Below, in pieces: positions 21,101-29,700 of a stretch of 64,000 nt of DNA; within the stretch, counting starts at the first letter, position 1; every line of letters begins with the position of its first letter. The position numbers and the translations under genes were made by a program. This stretch comes from Microvelia longipes (taxonomy: Eukaryota; Arthropoda; Insecta; Hemiptera; Veliidae). The stretch is taken from the NCBI GenBank assembly GCA_018340805.1, contig JACMZG010001908.1, forward strand, positions 37,996,156-38,060,155, in the 5' to 3' direction. The notes below the pieces were generated by a model. That model saw only the letters and a program-made list of their open reading frames with translations. It did no database searches and was not told the DNA's origin.

Positions 21101-23506
21101 GCTTTTACAGACCCAAAAATAAGAAAGGTGTCTGCACGTATTTATGTATCGATGTGTAGATGTATGTGCACATTTCTTGTAAACATAAGGTTTGTTGCAA
21201 AAATCAAATTCTGTAAGGGAAAAAAAAGTTTAAATTTTGAGAAAACCTAATATGTGGTATTATTTTTAAAAAATTCCAAATATTTCTAGAAATATTATTA
21301 TTACTACTAGATTGAAGTTGACCTAAATCGCATCTGTGGCTAGTTTTGAGTTTTATATATAAAGTAAGAATGCTTTGTCCTATATTTGTCATATTTTGTA
21401 ACCTATTAAATAAGCTTAATAATAATGAGGTAGGCAGTCACTGTAATTTTGAAATAACATCGCGATATTTGAAATTTATAGTTTTTATTATAGAGCTATT
21501 TGAAATTTCTAGAGTTTCGCTAGCAGTAAATTTAAGTTTTTTTCCGACAGACTACTATTCTTAGTTCTTTTATCAAATTTCCGTGAGAAAAGTACGCTAC
21601 GAATTACGCCATTCATTCATGAAAACACGATAGTGTTCTATAACATATAAATTACTTTTCTACGCTGCATTTATTTTAAAATAAATCATTGCATCGTATT
21701 TTCTTTTTTCCACTCTATTCACAAATAAGCAGAGAAAATAAAAATAATTCATTTCCTAAAATGAGTTTTAGTAAGGGGAAGAAAAGAAAAAATGAAGGAT
21801 TTATCTTTCCAGGCTGCATTAACTACTTAACTGAATTTCCTCTTAGATTTTACTTCTTTCGAAAATAGAAAGAAAATATCAATTTAGTGTTTATAAAGAG
21901 GGCTTACAAGCCAAACTCCTCTATTTTTTCATAATTACGACGTGTATAGTCATCATTTGTTATCTTTAAAGCAAAATTAATTGTTTTTAATTATAGGTAA
22001 TTTACCAATCTTTGCACCTTTATATTTTCTTGTTCTTGAGTTGACCTTTATTGTTCCAAATAGGTTAATAAAAAGCAAAACTATTTATAAAATTTAAAAA
22101 TGATTTATAACTTCCTTTTTATGATTTTTTTTTTTTTTTTTTTTAGAGAACCATACATACATTTTATACATTCAGACATATATATGGATCAAATTTTCGA
22201 ATTTGATAATAAACATAGAAAGTAAGAATCAGAATTTAATAATAATAACAAAAATGCTACCATTATTCATCATTTGTATTTTTCATTTGCTTAAGGGTGT
22301 ACTTCCAGAAACAGGAAAAACATCTTGACACACAATGAAAACTTTCGTTTATATTATAATAATAATAATAAATCGAAGAATCAGCTACCGTCGATACTTG
22401 CTGTTACAGCAAGTATCGACGGTAGCTGATTCTTCGATTGCTTCTTCAACTTGCGGTAAATACAACCTTTTTAATTATAATAATAATATTCTGTTATAAT
22501 GGGTATTAAATTTATATTTTAAATTGACGTTGAATCTAAAAGTTTGTTATAATATTTTTACTTCATAATTTTTACCTATTAACTTCGAACGTTAATCAGT
22601 GCGGTATCAACTGAAATCTATAAGTAGGCCTAACCAGAAATAAATAATTATAATAATGCATACAAAATTTGTAGAAAATAGTTAAATTTGGTCTTCGTTA
22701 AGAGATGAAATTTTGTATGCGCCTTGGGAGTAAAATGACCTCATCCACTCGCAATTTTTTACTCGAATTTCGCCTTCGAAGTTCGAGGCGAAATAAGGCA
22801 GCAGTAAGTTACTAACTTACTGCTGCTGAAATAATGGACACTGAAATCATTGAAATCTACCTACCACGGGTATCTTACATCTAAAGAAGACTAACCACTT
22901 TGTTCAGGGTGTGGCCAAATTTTATCAGTTTTCCACCTCCTATGTGAATGCCCACAAATAGATTACCTTAGAAAACAAAATTTTCTTCCATCAACCATGC
23001 CTGACATTTTACAAGACAACAAAAAATCATACAACAGACTATCTTCTATTTACACCAAGCTTCAGTTAATCCAGGAGTTATACATCTAACTAATATTTAA
23101 CCAACTTTTACCTCTATTTTATCTTGCATTATGTTTATCTATCAGTCATTAATCCTTTTATAAAAGTAGTGTAATATTTTTTATTGTGAAAGTAATCCTC
23201 ATATTATATTTTGTTGAACTTCTGTAATACATAGGAGGAAGTAGTGGCTCAAATTCGATAAAAAAAAAATATAATGCTTCTAGTCATCCTTCTCTACTTC
23301 TAATATGATTATTTATAAAGATATAATTTATTCGATTTTGTTTTAGAACCGATTGGAAGGAATATTTTGCTGATCGAGATCTGATAGTTCTTAGCACACA
23401 ACCATTCCTTATTTACCCTGTGAAATACTCCAATGAAGAGGGATATATCTCTGATACTGAGGATTCTCTTATTGTAAATCAAGATAGTCAACGTGATGAG
23501 CTTTAA
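1178..23506 (+). CDS. COLGALT1: Procollagen galactosyltransferase (GT25 family), 3' part of a multi-exon gene
   Basis: Joined exons 1178-1252, 5259-5316, 17342-17472, 19870-20073 and 23347-23506 give one open frame of about 208 residues plus stop. The family transfers galactose from UDP-galactose to hydroxylysine of collagen in the ER. What is seen: the order of family landmarks is LPGY-like MPTYQDPYHKR, then KKGEIGCFLSHYYIW, LVLEDDVRFE (acidic metal/sugar-nucleotide motif), WDLIYLGRK, YSYWTIGYLIS, VPVDEYIPI, DKHPR, FLIYP, GYISDTEDS, and a C-terminal RDEL that fits ER retrieval. These match the C-terminal glycosyltransferase domain. Vertebrate proteins are about 600 residues, so the N-terminal two thirds lie upstream of the window. 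The tail between SDTEDS and RDEL is shorter than in vertebrates. Introns are about 4.0, 12.0, 2.4 and 3.3 kb. The symbol is by family; COLGALT2 or CERCAM paralogy cannot be excluded. Confidence 0.95.
1253..2990. other. Intron sequence without genes
   Basis: AT-rich intron with no recognisable gene. At 2030-2125 there is a less AT-rich patch with CCGGTAG (about 2081) and CTACCGG (about 2114) as short inverted arms, perhaps a SINE remnant. I see nothing else. Confidence 0.5.
3002..3596 (-). mobile_element. Family A repeat, minus-strand copy, cut at its 3' end
   Basis: Read on the minus strand it matches the copies at 36661-37455 and 57296-58075: the 5' start with CTTTTCCTCATT and TACCGTAG, the TTATCATCGTAGCTC block, the TTTCATCTTATTA block and the ACGGATGCATTTACTATC block. 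It stops at TGAGGAC, just where the hairpin section of the family begins, so its 3' end is missing. Confidence 0.8.
3597..3770 (+). mobile_element. Family A repeat, left piece of a split copy
   Basis: It holds the AATCCAATTAAGTTGAA, AAGTACACTAAGTTTCG and GGATGTATTTACTATC blocks in + orientation, head-to-head with the copy at 3002-3596. The copy resumes at 5098 after an inserted foldback element. Confidence 0.8.
3771..5097. mobile_element. Foldback DNA element with about 75-bp terminal inverted repeats
   Basis: The left part, from GGAGATTGTATCC through GACGTTTTCGACC to TTCTGGTCATA, is repeated inverted at 4977-5060. The insertion splits a family A copy, and GTATTTACTATC occurs on both sides (3759-3770 and 5098-5109), a 12-bp likely target duplication. 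About 38 bp beyond the right inverted arm are unexplained. Long arms and a 9-12 bp duplication suggest a Mutator-like non-autonomous element. No transposase is seen. Confidence 0.7.
3855..4125. repeat. Inner inverted-repeat element with GC-rich stems
   Basis: Inside the larger element, AAATAGTATATTATCTACTA with GCAGCAAATGG (left) is mirrored by the segment near 4075-4120. Between them are GC-rich stems such as GAGGCGTAAGCCGAGGC (twice, near 3955 and 4032), with GTAA or GAA loops and flanking GA steps. Confidence 0.6.
5098..5205 (+). mobile_element. Family A repeat, 3' end of the split copy
   Basis: It contains GAGGACGAGCGAAGTAAGTC, AAGCGTAGCGAATTC and the terminal GAGGTACC block, continuing the copy interrupted at 3770. 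It ends about 50 bp before the next COLGALT exon. Confidence 0.8.
5259..5316 (+). CDS. COLGALT1: COLGALT exon
   Basis: This 58-nt exon lies between CTTTTCAG and GTAAAT. It encodes PMKKGEIGCFLSHYYIWKQ, the strongly conserved 'TKGEIGCFLSHYxIW' block. It ends on a codon boundary. Confidence 0.95.
5648..5755 (-). mobile_element. Family A repeat, minus-strand 3' fragment
   Basis: On the minus strand it reads GATCGAAGCGAGTC, GAATGAGCGTAG, GGCGAGGAAAAGATCCGAG and a final ACCCGATT, the family's hairpin section and 3' end. Confidence 0.7.
5985..6400 (+). repeat. Diverged tandem repeat, period about 150 bp
   Basis: Three units align at the block 'GGGYGCTGAA..GAATRAAAC' near 6009, 6160 and 6310, each followed by GTCGATACGA or GTCGGTACGA and AAAAAGTNRAAAAA. 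Units differ strongly, which suggests an old satellite remnant. Confidence 0.65.
6765..6925 (+). repeat. Family C repeat, two adjacent units
   Basis: The units share ACTTCYTAAGT, CCTTTA and TTCAAYGRTTGATTTAA. Related copies lie at 8470-8697 and 15525-15720. The copy is interrupted by the family B element at 6947 and resumes at about 8470; 15525-15720 shows the uninterrupted form. Confidence 0.65.
7510..7578 (+). promoter_or_regulatory. Core promoter-like segment inside family B
   Basis: TATAAAAG at about 7513 is followed by 55-60 bp of leader and a good start context, CAAAAATGG. The segment is kept in all three copies (TATAAAAG also near 52706 and 60783). Confidence 0.5.
7579..7710 (+). CDS. 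43-residue basic reading frame carried by family B
   Basis: The frame starts MASTKPRRAKQARKAEEP and ends SAQSGNLK before TGA. It begins at the first ATG after the TATA box. The copy at 60853-60984 keeps the same 43-codon length with about seven or eight replacements. The copy at 52775-52900 has a 2-base loss and a changed tail of 41 residues in all. I do not recognise the product. It may be the captured start of a host gene; the many replacements argue against strong protein-level selection. Confidence 0.35.
   Translation: MASTKPRRAKQARKAEEPRSSLYMVEVILKRLRPVSAQSGNLK
7766..8140. mobile_element. Solo LTR nested in family B copy 1
   Basis: The 375-bp segment begins TGTCGCG and ends GGCACA (TG...CA), and is flanked by ATAAT at 7761-7765 and 8141-8145. 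Family B copy 2 shows the empty site TTTATAATGCTT at about 53737. An AATAAA at about 8050 fits an LTR polyadenylation signal. There are no internal retroelement genes, so it is a solo LTR of an unidentified family. Confidence 0.85.
8236..8461 (+). repeat. Array of GNA-triloop hairpins, copy 1
   Basis: Seven stems in 226 bp. 8236-8256: arms CAGGCCCGC/GCGGGCCTG, loop GAA. 8285-8305: TACATGGCA/TGCCATGTA, loop AAA. 8339-8359: TGTGGCCGC/GCGGCCACA, loop GAA. 8369-8389: CCGGGCCGC/GCGGCCCGG, loop GAA. 8412-8430: GGCGC/GCGCC, loop GAA, with GA steps on both sides. 8431-8443: GCCGC/GCGGC, loop GTA. 8445-8461: ACGGGCC/GGCCCGT, loop GAA. GC content is far above the surroundings. DNA hairpins closed as GC-GNA-GC are known to be unusually stable. 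Confidence 0.9.
8470..8697 (+). repeat. Family C repeat, continuation
   Basis: It shares ATATATACTTGTAAAA, AATGTAATG.ACTT and AGTGCAATTATACGT with 15600-15715, and then the CCTTTATTTTCAAAACCAA block. It is joined on its right by the 5' end of a LINE. Confidence 0.6.
9014..10119 (+). pseudogene. LINE ORF1, gag-like nucleic-acid binding protein (frameshifted)
   Basis: Two overlapping frames (9014-9595 and 9583-10119) join at about 9570, where EDQ..KLWTF is continued in the other frame as EVVDVLKFKPRVIIYGVPEE, so one small indel broke the gene. The N-terminal 150 residues are charged and likely helical. The C-terminal part has three cysteine-histidine knuckles: CFTCNSFGEHPLKQC (CX2CX5HX4C, one residue longer than usual), CPICAKDHKLKDC, and CINC followed by a distant H and C. 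This pattern is typical of ORF1 proteins of R1/Jockey/I-group LINEs, which coat the element RNA. The stop TAA lies 41 bp before ORF2. Confidence 0.8.
10161..12609 (+). pseudogene. LINE ORF2, endonuclease and reverse transcriptase (broken)
   Basis: The endonuclease domain (residues 1-227) looks intact: QINL start, QEPY (Glu 41), MDSNSHSSSW (Asp 142, Asn 144), SNIDLT and SDHN. A frameshift near 11290 moves the frame before DTSKKEWWKSY. Reverse transcriptase follows with CPGADGI, FRPISLLP, QFGF and LDVEGAFDSAW. Then comes a nonsense codon at 12059-12061, a frameshift near 12165 (the QGS-like loop and PGYWKILYDPLL), the catalytic AFADD at about 12250-12264, and another frameshift near 12350. The last recognisable part is FKYLGVMLDSKW and NWGLGPKA. 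The style fits the R1/LOA group. It cannot make an active enzyme. Confidence 0.85.
12610..12972. repeat. TATG/TGTA microsatellite, about 360 bp
   Basis: Interrupted TATG, TGTG and TATA units fill the gap between two LINE fragments. Long reading frames on both strands here (YVCMYVC and THIYTHT types) are only the repeat. Confidence 0.95.
12976..14327 (+). pseudogene. LINE reverse transcriptase, broken
   Basis: Reading in order: LKNDKSAGSDRIKSEYLK, NYRPISLLSNVSKILE, a frameshift near 13377, QFGFKS, another frameshift near 13446, VFLDLQKAFDTVSH, GVPQGSVLGPILFLIYVNEM and FADDSVLTF (catalytic Asp pair). After about 13841 the thumb region is missing: the text jumps to SVYYALVESILYYGIIAYGS and PLSQLFKKSVL, then a lysine-rich end at 14327. 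The deletion is several hundred bases. Motif style is Jockey/CR1, unlike the LINE upstream. Confidence 0.8.
14654..14704. repeat. Perfect 23-bp inverted repeat, 5-nt spacer
   Basis: Arms 14654-14676 (TGCTATTTATTTATATGCC...) and 14682-14704 are exact reverse complements. Confidence 0.95.
15053..15134. repeat. (TA)n microsatellite
   Basis: About 80 bp of almost pure TA, just after the LINE 3' end. Confidence 0.95.
15135..17150. other. Intron sequence with family C copy and a 34-bp direct repeat
   Basis: 15525-15720 is a family C copy. A 34-bp segment (ATTATTATAAAATGTC...) occurs identically at 16565-16598 and 16874-16907. Otherwise AT-rich with no gene. Confidence 0.6.
17155..17295 (+). mobile_element. 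Family A repeat, 3' fragment
   Basis: It carries GGACGAACGAAGCAAGTC, GACGATCGAAGCGAGTTC, GATGAGCGTAGAGAATCC and a final GGCACCTTGTACCCGATT. It ends about 45 bp before the exon at 17342. Confidence 0.75.
17342..17472 (+). CDS. COLGALT1: COLGALT exon
   Basis: This 131-nt exon lies between GTGTTTTAG and GTAAGT. It carries VLVLEDDVRFEPFF, the acidic motif of the GT25 domain, and ends in WDL plus a split Ile codon. It follows a 12-kb intron filled with transposons. Confidence 0.95.
17473..19869. other. Intron with degenerate repeats
   Basis: 17640-17720 has CGTCCTTCGGAAGGGATGTC and AAGCCGGTGG, which resembles the body of insect SINE-like repeats; this is not proved. 18249-18314 and 18486-18552 are diverged direct copies sharing AATAAGCCCCAAAAA and GCTTGGTGTA.AACAAAGGG. 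The rest is AT-rich with no gene. Confidence 0.4.
19870..20073 (+). CDS. COLGALT1: COLGALT exon
   Basis: This 204-nt exon lies between TTATTTTCAG and GTAAGC. It encodes YLGRK, then a charged loop, GYSYWTIGYLISYQGAHKL and VPVDEYIPILSDKHPR. The last codon is split after AG, and the next exon must begin with A or G to keep Arg. Confidence 0.95.
20074..22146. other. Intron sequence without recognisable elements
   Basis: AT-rich. Short open frames near 21041-21564 look like chance frames. No repeat family of the window is seen. Confidence 0.5.
22147..22221 (+). CDS. Candidate in-frame cassette exon of COLGALT
   Basis: A long T tract ending in TTTTAG precedes 22147, and 22222 begins GTAAGA. The 75 nt are open in the phase left by exon 19870-20073 and return the same phase to exon 23347-23506, so 25 residues (around YIHFIHSDIYMDQIFEFDN) could be inserted between DKHPR and TDWKEYF. 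Direct joining already matches the family, so this is either an alternative exon or chance. Expression is not shown by the sequence. Confidence 0.35.
22371..22439. repeat. Perfect 34-bp palindrome with 1-nt centre
   Basis: Arms 22371-22404 (AATCGAAGAATCAGCTACCG...) and 22406-22439 are exact reverse complements around a single T. Confidence 0.95.
22658..22826. repeat. Three more inverted repeats
   Basis: GCATACAAAATTT at 22658-22670 pairs with 22708-22720. ATTTCGCC at about 22768 pairs with GGCGAAAT at about 22787. GCAGCAGTAAGTTA at 22798-22811 pairs with 22813-22826 around a single C. Confidence 0.9.
22895..23089 (+). pseudogene. LINE ORF2 C-terminal fragment
   Basis: The frame reads PLCSGCGQILSVFHLLCECP, a C-terminal CX2C...HX2-4C finger as found after reverse transcriptase/RNase H in I-group LINEs, then about 45 residues to a stop at 23087. 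No reverse transcriptase is present upstream, so this is a 5'-truncated insertion in the last COLGALT intron. Confidence 0.7.
23347..23506 (+). CDS. COLGALT1: COLGALT terminal exon with RDEL end
   Basis: The acceptor is TTGTTTTAG. The exon restores Arg across the junction with exon 19870-20073, then reads TDWKEYFADRDLI, PFLIYP and GYISDTEDS, and stops after SQRDEL at 23504-23506. RDEL is a known ER-retrieval tetrapeptide and is also the end of the vertebrate protein. Confidence 0.95.
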
Positions 23507-24100
23507 GATTACATCTAGTAATCACTTAACAGATCCTTACAGCATAAAAAATAGAGCCGCTACGCAGTAAGATGTCGACGAGCGAGATAACAAACACATT
23601 GATAGACTTAATTTATATCCTTCCAAAGAATACTACGCTCATATCTTTATGATTATTTACTTAATTCAAGTATGTAAGATTTCTTAGTCCCCTTCTGTAA
23701 CCGTGATCGTATAAGCAATAGGGCCTCTCTAGGAATAAAATCAATGGTTCGCCTTACTAGAGGTATGGTTCCGTTGGGCATATGTAAGGATATAACAGTA
23801 ATGCCTGTTTCTAAAGGACTTTGGATTTGGGACTGATTTAGCTTGCTCACCTGCGTGGATCTACTCTGCCATATTGTCAGATTTAACAAAAAAGTTACAA
23901 AAACGGAATATCATCAAATAGTGTCCTGTGTCGCCATATAGCGCATGAAACATTTCAGTTGCACCAATATTAAAGCTTTAAAAAATATGGGAAAACATGG
24001 TCCTAGACTTTTGAGGTCTAAAAGTCATAATAAGTGGGTTATCACTAATGCAGAGTATTACATATAATGATACGACGCACAATGTATTAAATTAAATCTT
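23507..24100 (+). other. Probable 3' UTR and flank of COLGALT
   Basis: No coding landmark is seen after the stop. An AATAAA at 23734-23739 is a plausible polyadenylation signal and would give a 3' UTR of about 250 nt. A 78-codon minus-strand frame here has no recognisable product. Confidence 0.4.
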
Positions 24101-24649
24101 TCTTATTCACTAAATTGGAGCTTATATATCAGATTAAGAACAACCCATTTAACGTCCAGCAGGTCACACTAGAGAGACGAACTGAACAGTGAAGCCTTAG
24201 AGTACATGCAAGGTGTAGAAAATCTATAGATTATATTTTTTTATTTAAACATCTCATTATATGAAAAAAGATCAGTATTTACTACTATTAGGAAAAAAAT
24301 TGACAAGTGCACTATTATATTTGTGATGGTCATGGTAACAAACTTCTAAATTCTACAAAGTCTGCAATGTATTCTAAATGAAAATATCATGTAATTTATA
24401 CACTCGCGCACATTATATTCCCTAAATTTCAATAATACTAGAAATCGCTAATGAAGTGTATAATAGGTAAATATATTTCTAAAATCCTTTTAAAAACACA
24501 ACCAAACTTATGAAAGAGGTAAAATTAGATTCCTAGCTTTATGTGTTCCACGCAAAGGTGTGGAGATAGTAATTATCAACTTATATCAACATAGTAAATT
24601 TATCTAATAGTTTGTAAACTCAAGTTAAACCTTATATTATATAATTACC
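24101..24649. other. AT-rich intergenic DNA
   Basis: No gene or known repeat seen. Confidence 0.5.
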
Positions 24650-27600
24650 AGTGTGATAATGTGGAAGATATTTTGTGCAGAGATACGAACTTTTAAAGAC
24701 ACAACAAGACTGAGAGTTAATATGTCCACAAAAGGAACTGAGAGATGATCAGAGGAGAGTCCTCCTTCATATTATTAATAAAAACCTACTAATAAATTTG
24801 GGTATTGCGGATTGTGTGTGTGCGGAATTTCACATGTGCACAGCACAGTTTGAGGATTTGTAGACTACTGGGATTATAATTACAATATATAGTGAAGGGG
24901 TGGACATATTAGTATAGAGCAAATAAATTATATTCCGTTATCCTGCCCAGAGAATAATTATTTGATAAGATAGTATATATACTACGAGTAAAGAGAGTAC
25001 CCACTTTTAATACAGTTGTGTTGGTCAATAATTCTCATCATCGTGTGTATAATAACATCTAATTAGGGTATTTATATCAAGTATACACACACCCTTTCAA
25101 TATAACAGGCCTGTCATGTATTAACATACATAATTTATTTGATTGAGAGAAATGAGAGCATATTTGAGAGGAAGCAGGTTTATTAATTGGAGTATATATA
25201 ATGACTTAGTATTACACCAGAAGTTTAACATTTTTAAGCCACTGTGATAATACTTTTATTAATATACTAGTAGTGGTTGAGTGTGCCATTATTTGTGACA
25301 TAAGATTAATTATCTTTAGAAAACATCGTGAAAGTAAATCTGACATGATCATTCATTCTAATATTAGGGTGTTAAAATAAATGATCACTAAAGTAATATA
25401 TCTCTTGTATGTGCACTTGAGATTGAAACAGTGAGTAAAAATGTTGGCAAGCGTGTACATCCGTACATGTATTTAACTTTTGACAATGAACCACCCTTAC
25501 AAAGTTGCTAGGTAATCATAAAAACAATGTGTTTGCTGTCAACGCCGATATGTAAAAACAGGTAAACGTGCAGGTAGTATAGAATATTTTACTTGAGTGT
25601 GAATTTTATGTTCTTTGTAATATTGAGAGTGTATAAAATTATTTGTATTTACATATGCGTATTGAAATAATTTCAATTACTAGGCAACTTAGGGAAACAT
25701 ATAAAATGTAGAGTATTTTTGAGATAGCAGGAAAACGCTCTATTTTAATTTTAGACTAAGAGACTCATCTGTTAGAGAGGTAAGGAGGTATAAGTGTGTC
25801 GAGTAAAACTATTTTTTTAATAAGACTGTCGCCATTGTTTGAAAGTCTATTAGGAGGTAAAAAAGTTAATTGTGCCTGATGAAAAATACGTATTATTATA
25901 TATACTGTGCAGTTTGTCTATAGTGTGAAAATTCTCAAGAGATTAAATCAATGTGAGTAGACAGAGAGAGTAAAAGAAGTTTTACTTGAGCACTCTTACA
26001 ACAAAGCAATCTATCTCACTATAATTGTGAGTAGCTAAATTAAAGGAGATAACTTACACTGCACTCGATTATAATGAAGGTACAAATTAATAGCGCTTAT
26101 GAGAGGGCATAAATTATTAGTAACTCACTGTTTTAAAATGTAGGTTTTAAAAACTATAGATTAAGTACTTCACAATCATATATATACTTTTGTCCAACAT
26201 GCGCTCTGAGAAGGAGGTGTGATAATAATGTGGCAGGATATAAACTCTTTTAATAATATCTCTCACGTGTCACATGTCTGTAATAGTCAAGTAATTTTAT
26301 GTTTCTAGGAAGAAGTATTATAGACTATCGTCCACTCCATCATGAGAGAGTTGAAGCTTCTAAGACTCTATATACAATAGTTTAGAGTGGTATATTATAC
26401 GATATTCTCTTGCATCTTGTATAGTATTATTTTTATCTAAATGTAAATGTGCGAGGAAAACCGTTTTACTCTAAGAGAGTCAACTCTTCTCTCAATGTAA
26501 TAATATATTAAATGTATCGAAGATAATATTCAGCTTTATATTTAAATTTAAAGCCTAATATGAGTATAGAGAACAAGTCTATGTCAATATGATGAGACAC
26601 GAGTAAAGGAGATTTAAATATAACCTGAGTTTTACTTTTATAATCTTGTACTATACTGGTAGAACAAGTTTACATTAAACTTAGGCTAGATCGAGGAAAC
26701 GGTTTTTTATAAAGAGTACTGTTTTGAATTCAAGTAAATCCTTTTAATCTGCTGAGAGATATTTAACACTCTACATTGACTTGTACTCATCAATTATCTT
26801 TTTGCTCTATTATTGTTATTTTTTATAAGAGAGTTTATCGTATACATAAATCCATAATGTTATTCTTATTCATATAGTGAGAGATTTACATTAAAATCCA
26901 TCATTAATAAATCTCAAATATATCGCAATTAAATTAATATATACTAAGCCGAGAGTATATCCCCTTATAAATCTCAATTTTCACAAAATTAGCCTTCATA
27001 TTATACAAAACGACACTTAAAATTTAAATTTAATATTACTCCTTCGTTAAATATGAGACATCTCTATTAATTTATATATAGTAGTCCTCACCTCATTTTG
27101 AGATTCCAAAAGAGAACGTAATAGAACGCTCTTTCATTTCTCATATAGAGCTCTTGTAGAGAGTTATATATGCATAAGGAGATAAAATTTATTAAAGAGA
27201 AGGAGTAGAATATAAGGAGGTATCAGGTGGTATTAAATTGTTTCTATAACTTGAGATTGGGTGTAGGAATTGATATAGGTAGTCTCAATAAATCCTTAAC
27301 AATAATACATCAATTTATACAACATTCTTATACAAACACTGTTTCACGACTGTGAATAATTATTTTTCACATAAATTACAACATATTTATTATAGTAGAG
27401 ACTCGTTACAAAATACACACCTGTAAGAATAGAGATCTCCCAGACTCAGCAATTAGCAACAGTGAGACCGGATTTTGACATTAATATTACTTGAATCACT
27501 TTTGTGAATTCATAATATATTAGATATATATTTTTTTTTCAGAAATAACTTGTGGAGAATTAGTCTGTTTTATTGTTGATTATAGCAAGCTTCCGAGGCC

Positions 27601-29700
27601 TCATTTTGCTACGCACGCTCATCCGCAATGTGCAGTCGCACAATCATAACTCACCGTAGTATTAGAGTTGATTGCTCGAGAAACAGTCTAACGCATGAGT
27701 TGTGTTCCAAGGCTTACGAGTGAAATTTTAAGAAATTTTCCTATTTAAATAATACTTTAACACGGACTTAGAGTATTTGACTTCTCTTCATATCATTTAT
27801 TCTATTTTAAGTACAGTTTAGAGCAATATCGCATAGACTATTATAGCGGATTTTATACAATATTAGTAAGACATATTAAAGTGAGAAATAGGATGATTAT
27901 TTTCTCACTCTGATAAAAAGTAATTGTCATTGTTACGAGATGCTTAGTAACACCACGTAATTATGTATTATAGAATAGAAGTAAAATATATAGGAGGAAT
28001 AAATACATTTTTACCTACTTTCATACAATTTGTGTCATTTTATATATTACACAGTAGCACAGTGTTTATATATTTCGAGTAGTGATGATATTAAAATAAA
28101 TATCAACTCACGAGCATCACAATTATATGAGCATTGCTCAAACCTTTGTCTAATTTTCATGTTCTATTTCGGTTATGTTGTTGTCCCACAGTAGTCGCTC
28201 TGAGGAGAGATGACTCTCACATCACATTAACTTATTATATAATCTTTTCATGTTAAATGATTATGATTTTTCAAATAGACAACACACATATGAATTATTC
28301 TGTGAAAATACACCAAAATATCTACACGGTGCATGAGAGAGCATTTTACTTAATAATCTCTGCTCCTTCTTATATTATTGTAGAGAAAGAGCGACCTGAG
28401 AAGATATTCACTTTATAATAATATACGATCTCTAACAAAAAGTATTAGATTTTGATCCTATTTGTGGGTAATAACGTTTAGATAGTATCTTGTGAGACAC
28501 AAGTTTTAGTGGATCTATTATAATTTAGTCTCATAATTTTATTTCAACCTCTTTGTCCAGACAGTGTTATATCTTTACCTAATATATAGGTGGAAATAAT
28601 ATTCCTTTTCCACTTCGTATTGTAGATTAATATTAATGGATAGTGTACATTATATATTAGAGTTGGTATATCTGAGTGCCTTCTTGAGAAATATCTCTTC
28701 ATGCAACGAGAACTATCATATATTTAATAAAGAACTATTTATATGAGTAACTACAACAATTAATTATTATATATATACACATAAGAACCCATCCTTTTAT
28801 TCCTTATACACTAATCTATCTTGATGACTATATATATATAGGTATACACGTTATCTCTCATTACGTAAATACTACCTACCACATATACTAATCTCATCTC
28901 TCTGTTCCTCAATCTTTGTGTACCTACCTCTATTTCTTATCTTCTCTGGGTATATATATATACTACAATCTATATATTATTATTCTCATCTTATATTTTT
29001 CTCATTTATACTACCCACTCTGTTAACGCTACATAATTTAGAGAGTATACACTAGTATATTGTGTTTTCAAGAAAACACACTATCAACTGATTATGTCTG
29101 AATGAGCGCCTATCTCTTATAGGAGCTCTTAGACCTATTGAGCACTGCTGGACCCCAGTCATACTGTAATCTCTACTTCTAACCTCCTGCTCTCAACAGT
29201 CTGCTTCTCTGGACCATTGTATCGCTGCCTTGATCTGTCTATACCTCTCCATAGCCTTCATTGTAACGCGCAACACTAACTATTTATTTATTGCGGACGA
29301 GTCCGGCATGCACGCGCAACAAGTGTCTATAAAGTGCCTATTTAGTGGGTGAGAACGCTTGAAAGTAGATAAACGAAGCTATGATTATACGTTCTGACGC
29401 GAAAACTAATAGCATATATAGTGGCTCATACGAGTGTTAATCATCACGTATGTAATGAGATTGAGTGATCAATAATTCGTTTATAAGTGATTTGCGGAAT
29501 GAGAGTAGCAAAGGACAGACGTGCCCGAACCAATTAGGCAGTGAGACGATGCGTCACGCGAACCGCGATAGTGTACTTAGATATATAGTCGAGATATTCT
29601 CGAGACTTCTTGCTAGGTAGTCCTGTACCCTGCCTAAATATATAAACTCTTCCTAACTCTCGTATTCTATCTTTTCTGTATATTTAAGGATAAATATATT
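24650..29700. other. Non-coding block rich in GAGAG and CTCTC words
   Basis: No reading frame of 60 codons is seen in about 5 kb. GAGAG, AGAGAG and CTCTC appear repeatedly (for example near 25142, 25962, 26343, 27150, 28203 and 28335), with pyrimidine-rich CTAC/CTCT text at 28780-29250. None of the repeat families of the window occurs here. Its role is unknown. Confidence 0.5.

Noticed and set aside
23653..23889. 78-codon minus-strand frame
   Set aside because: It lies in the likely COLGALT 3' UTR and flank, and no family motif is recognised.
27590..27640. Minus-strand text resembling the family A hairpin section (GGATGAGCG, GTAGC, TGAGG, CGGAA)
   Set aside because: The order and spacing do not fit the family; it is probably chance.
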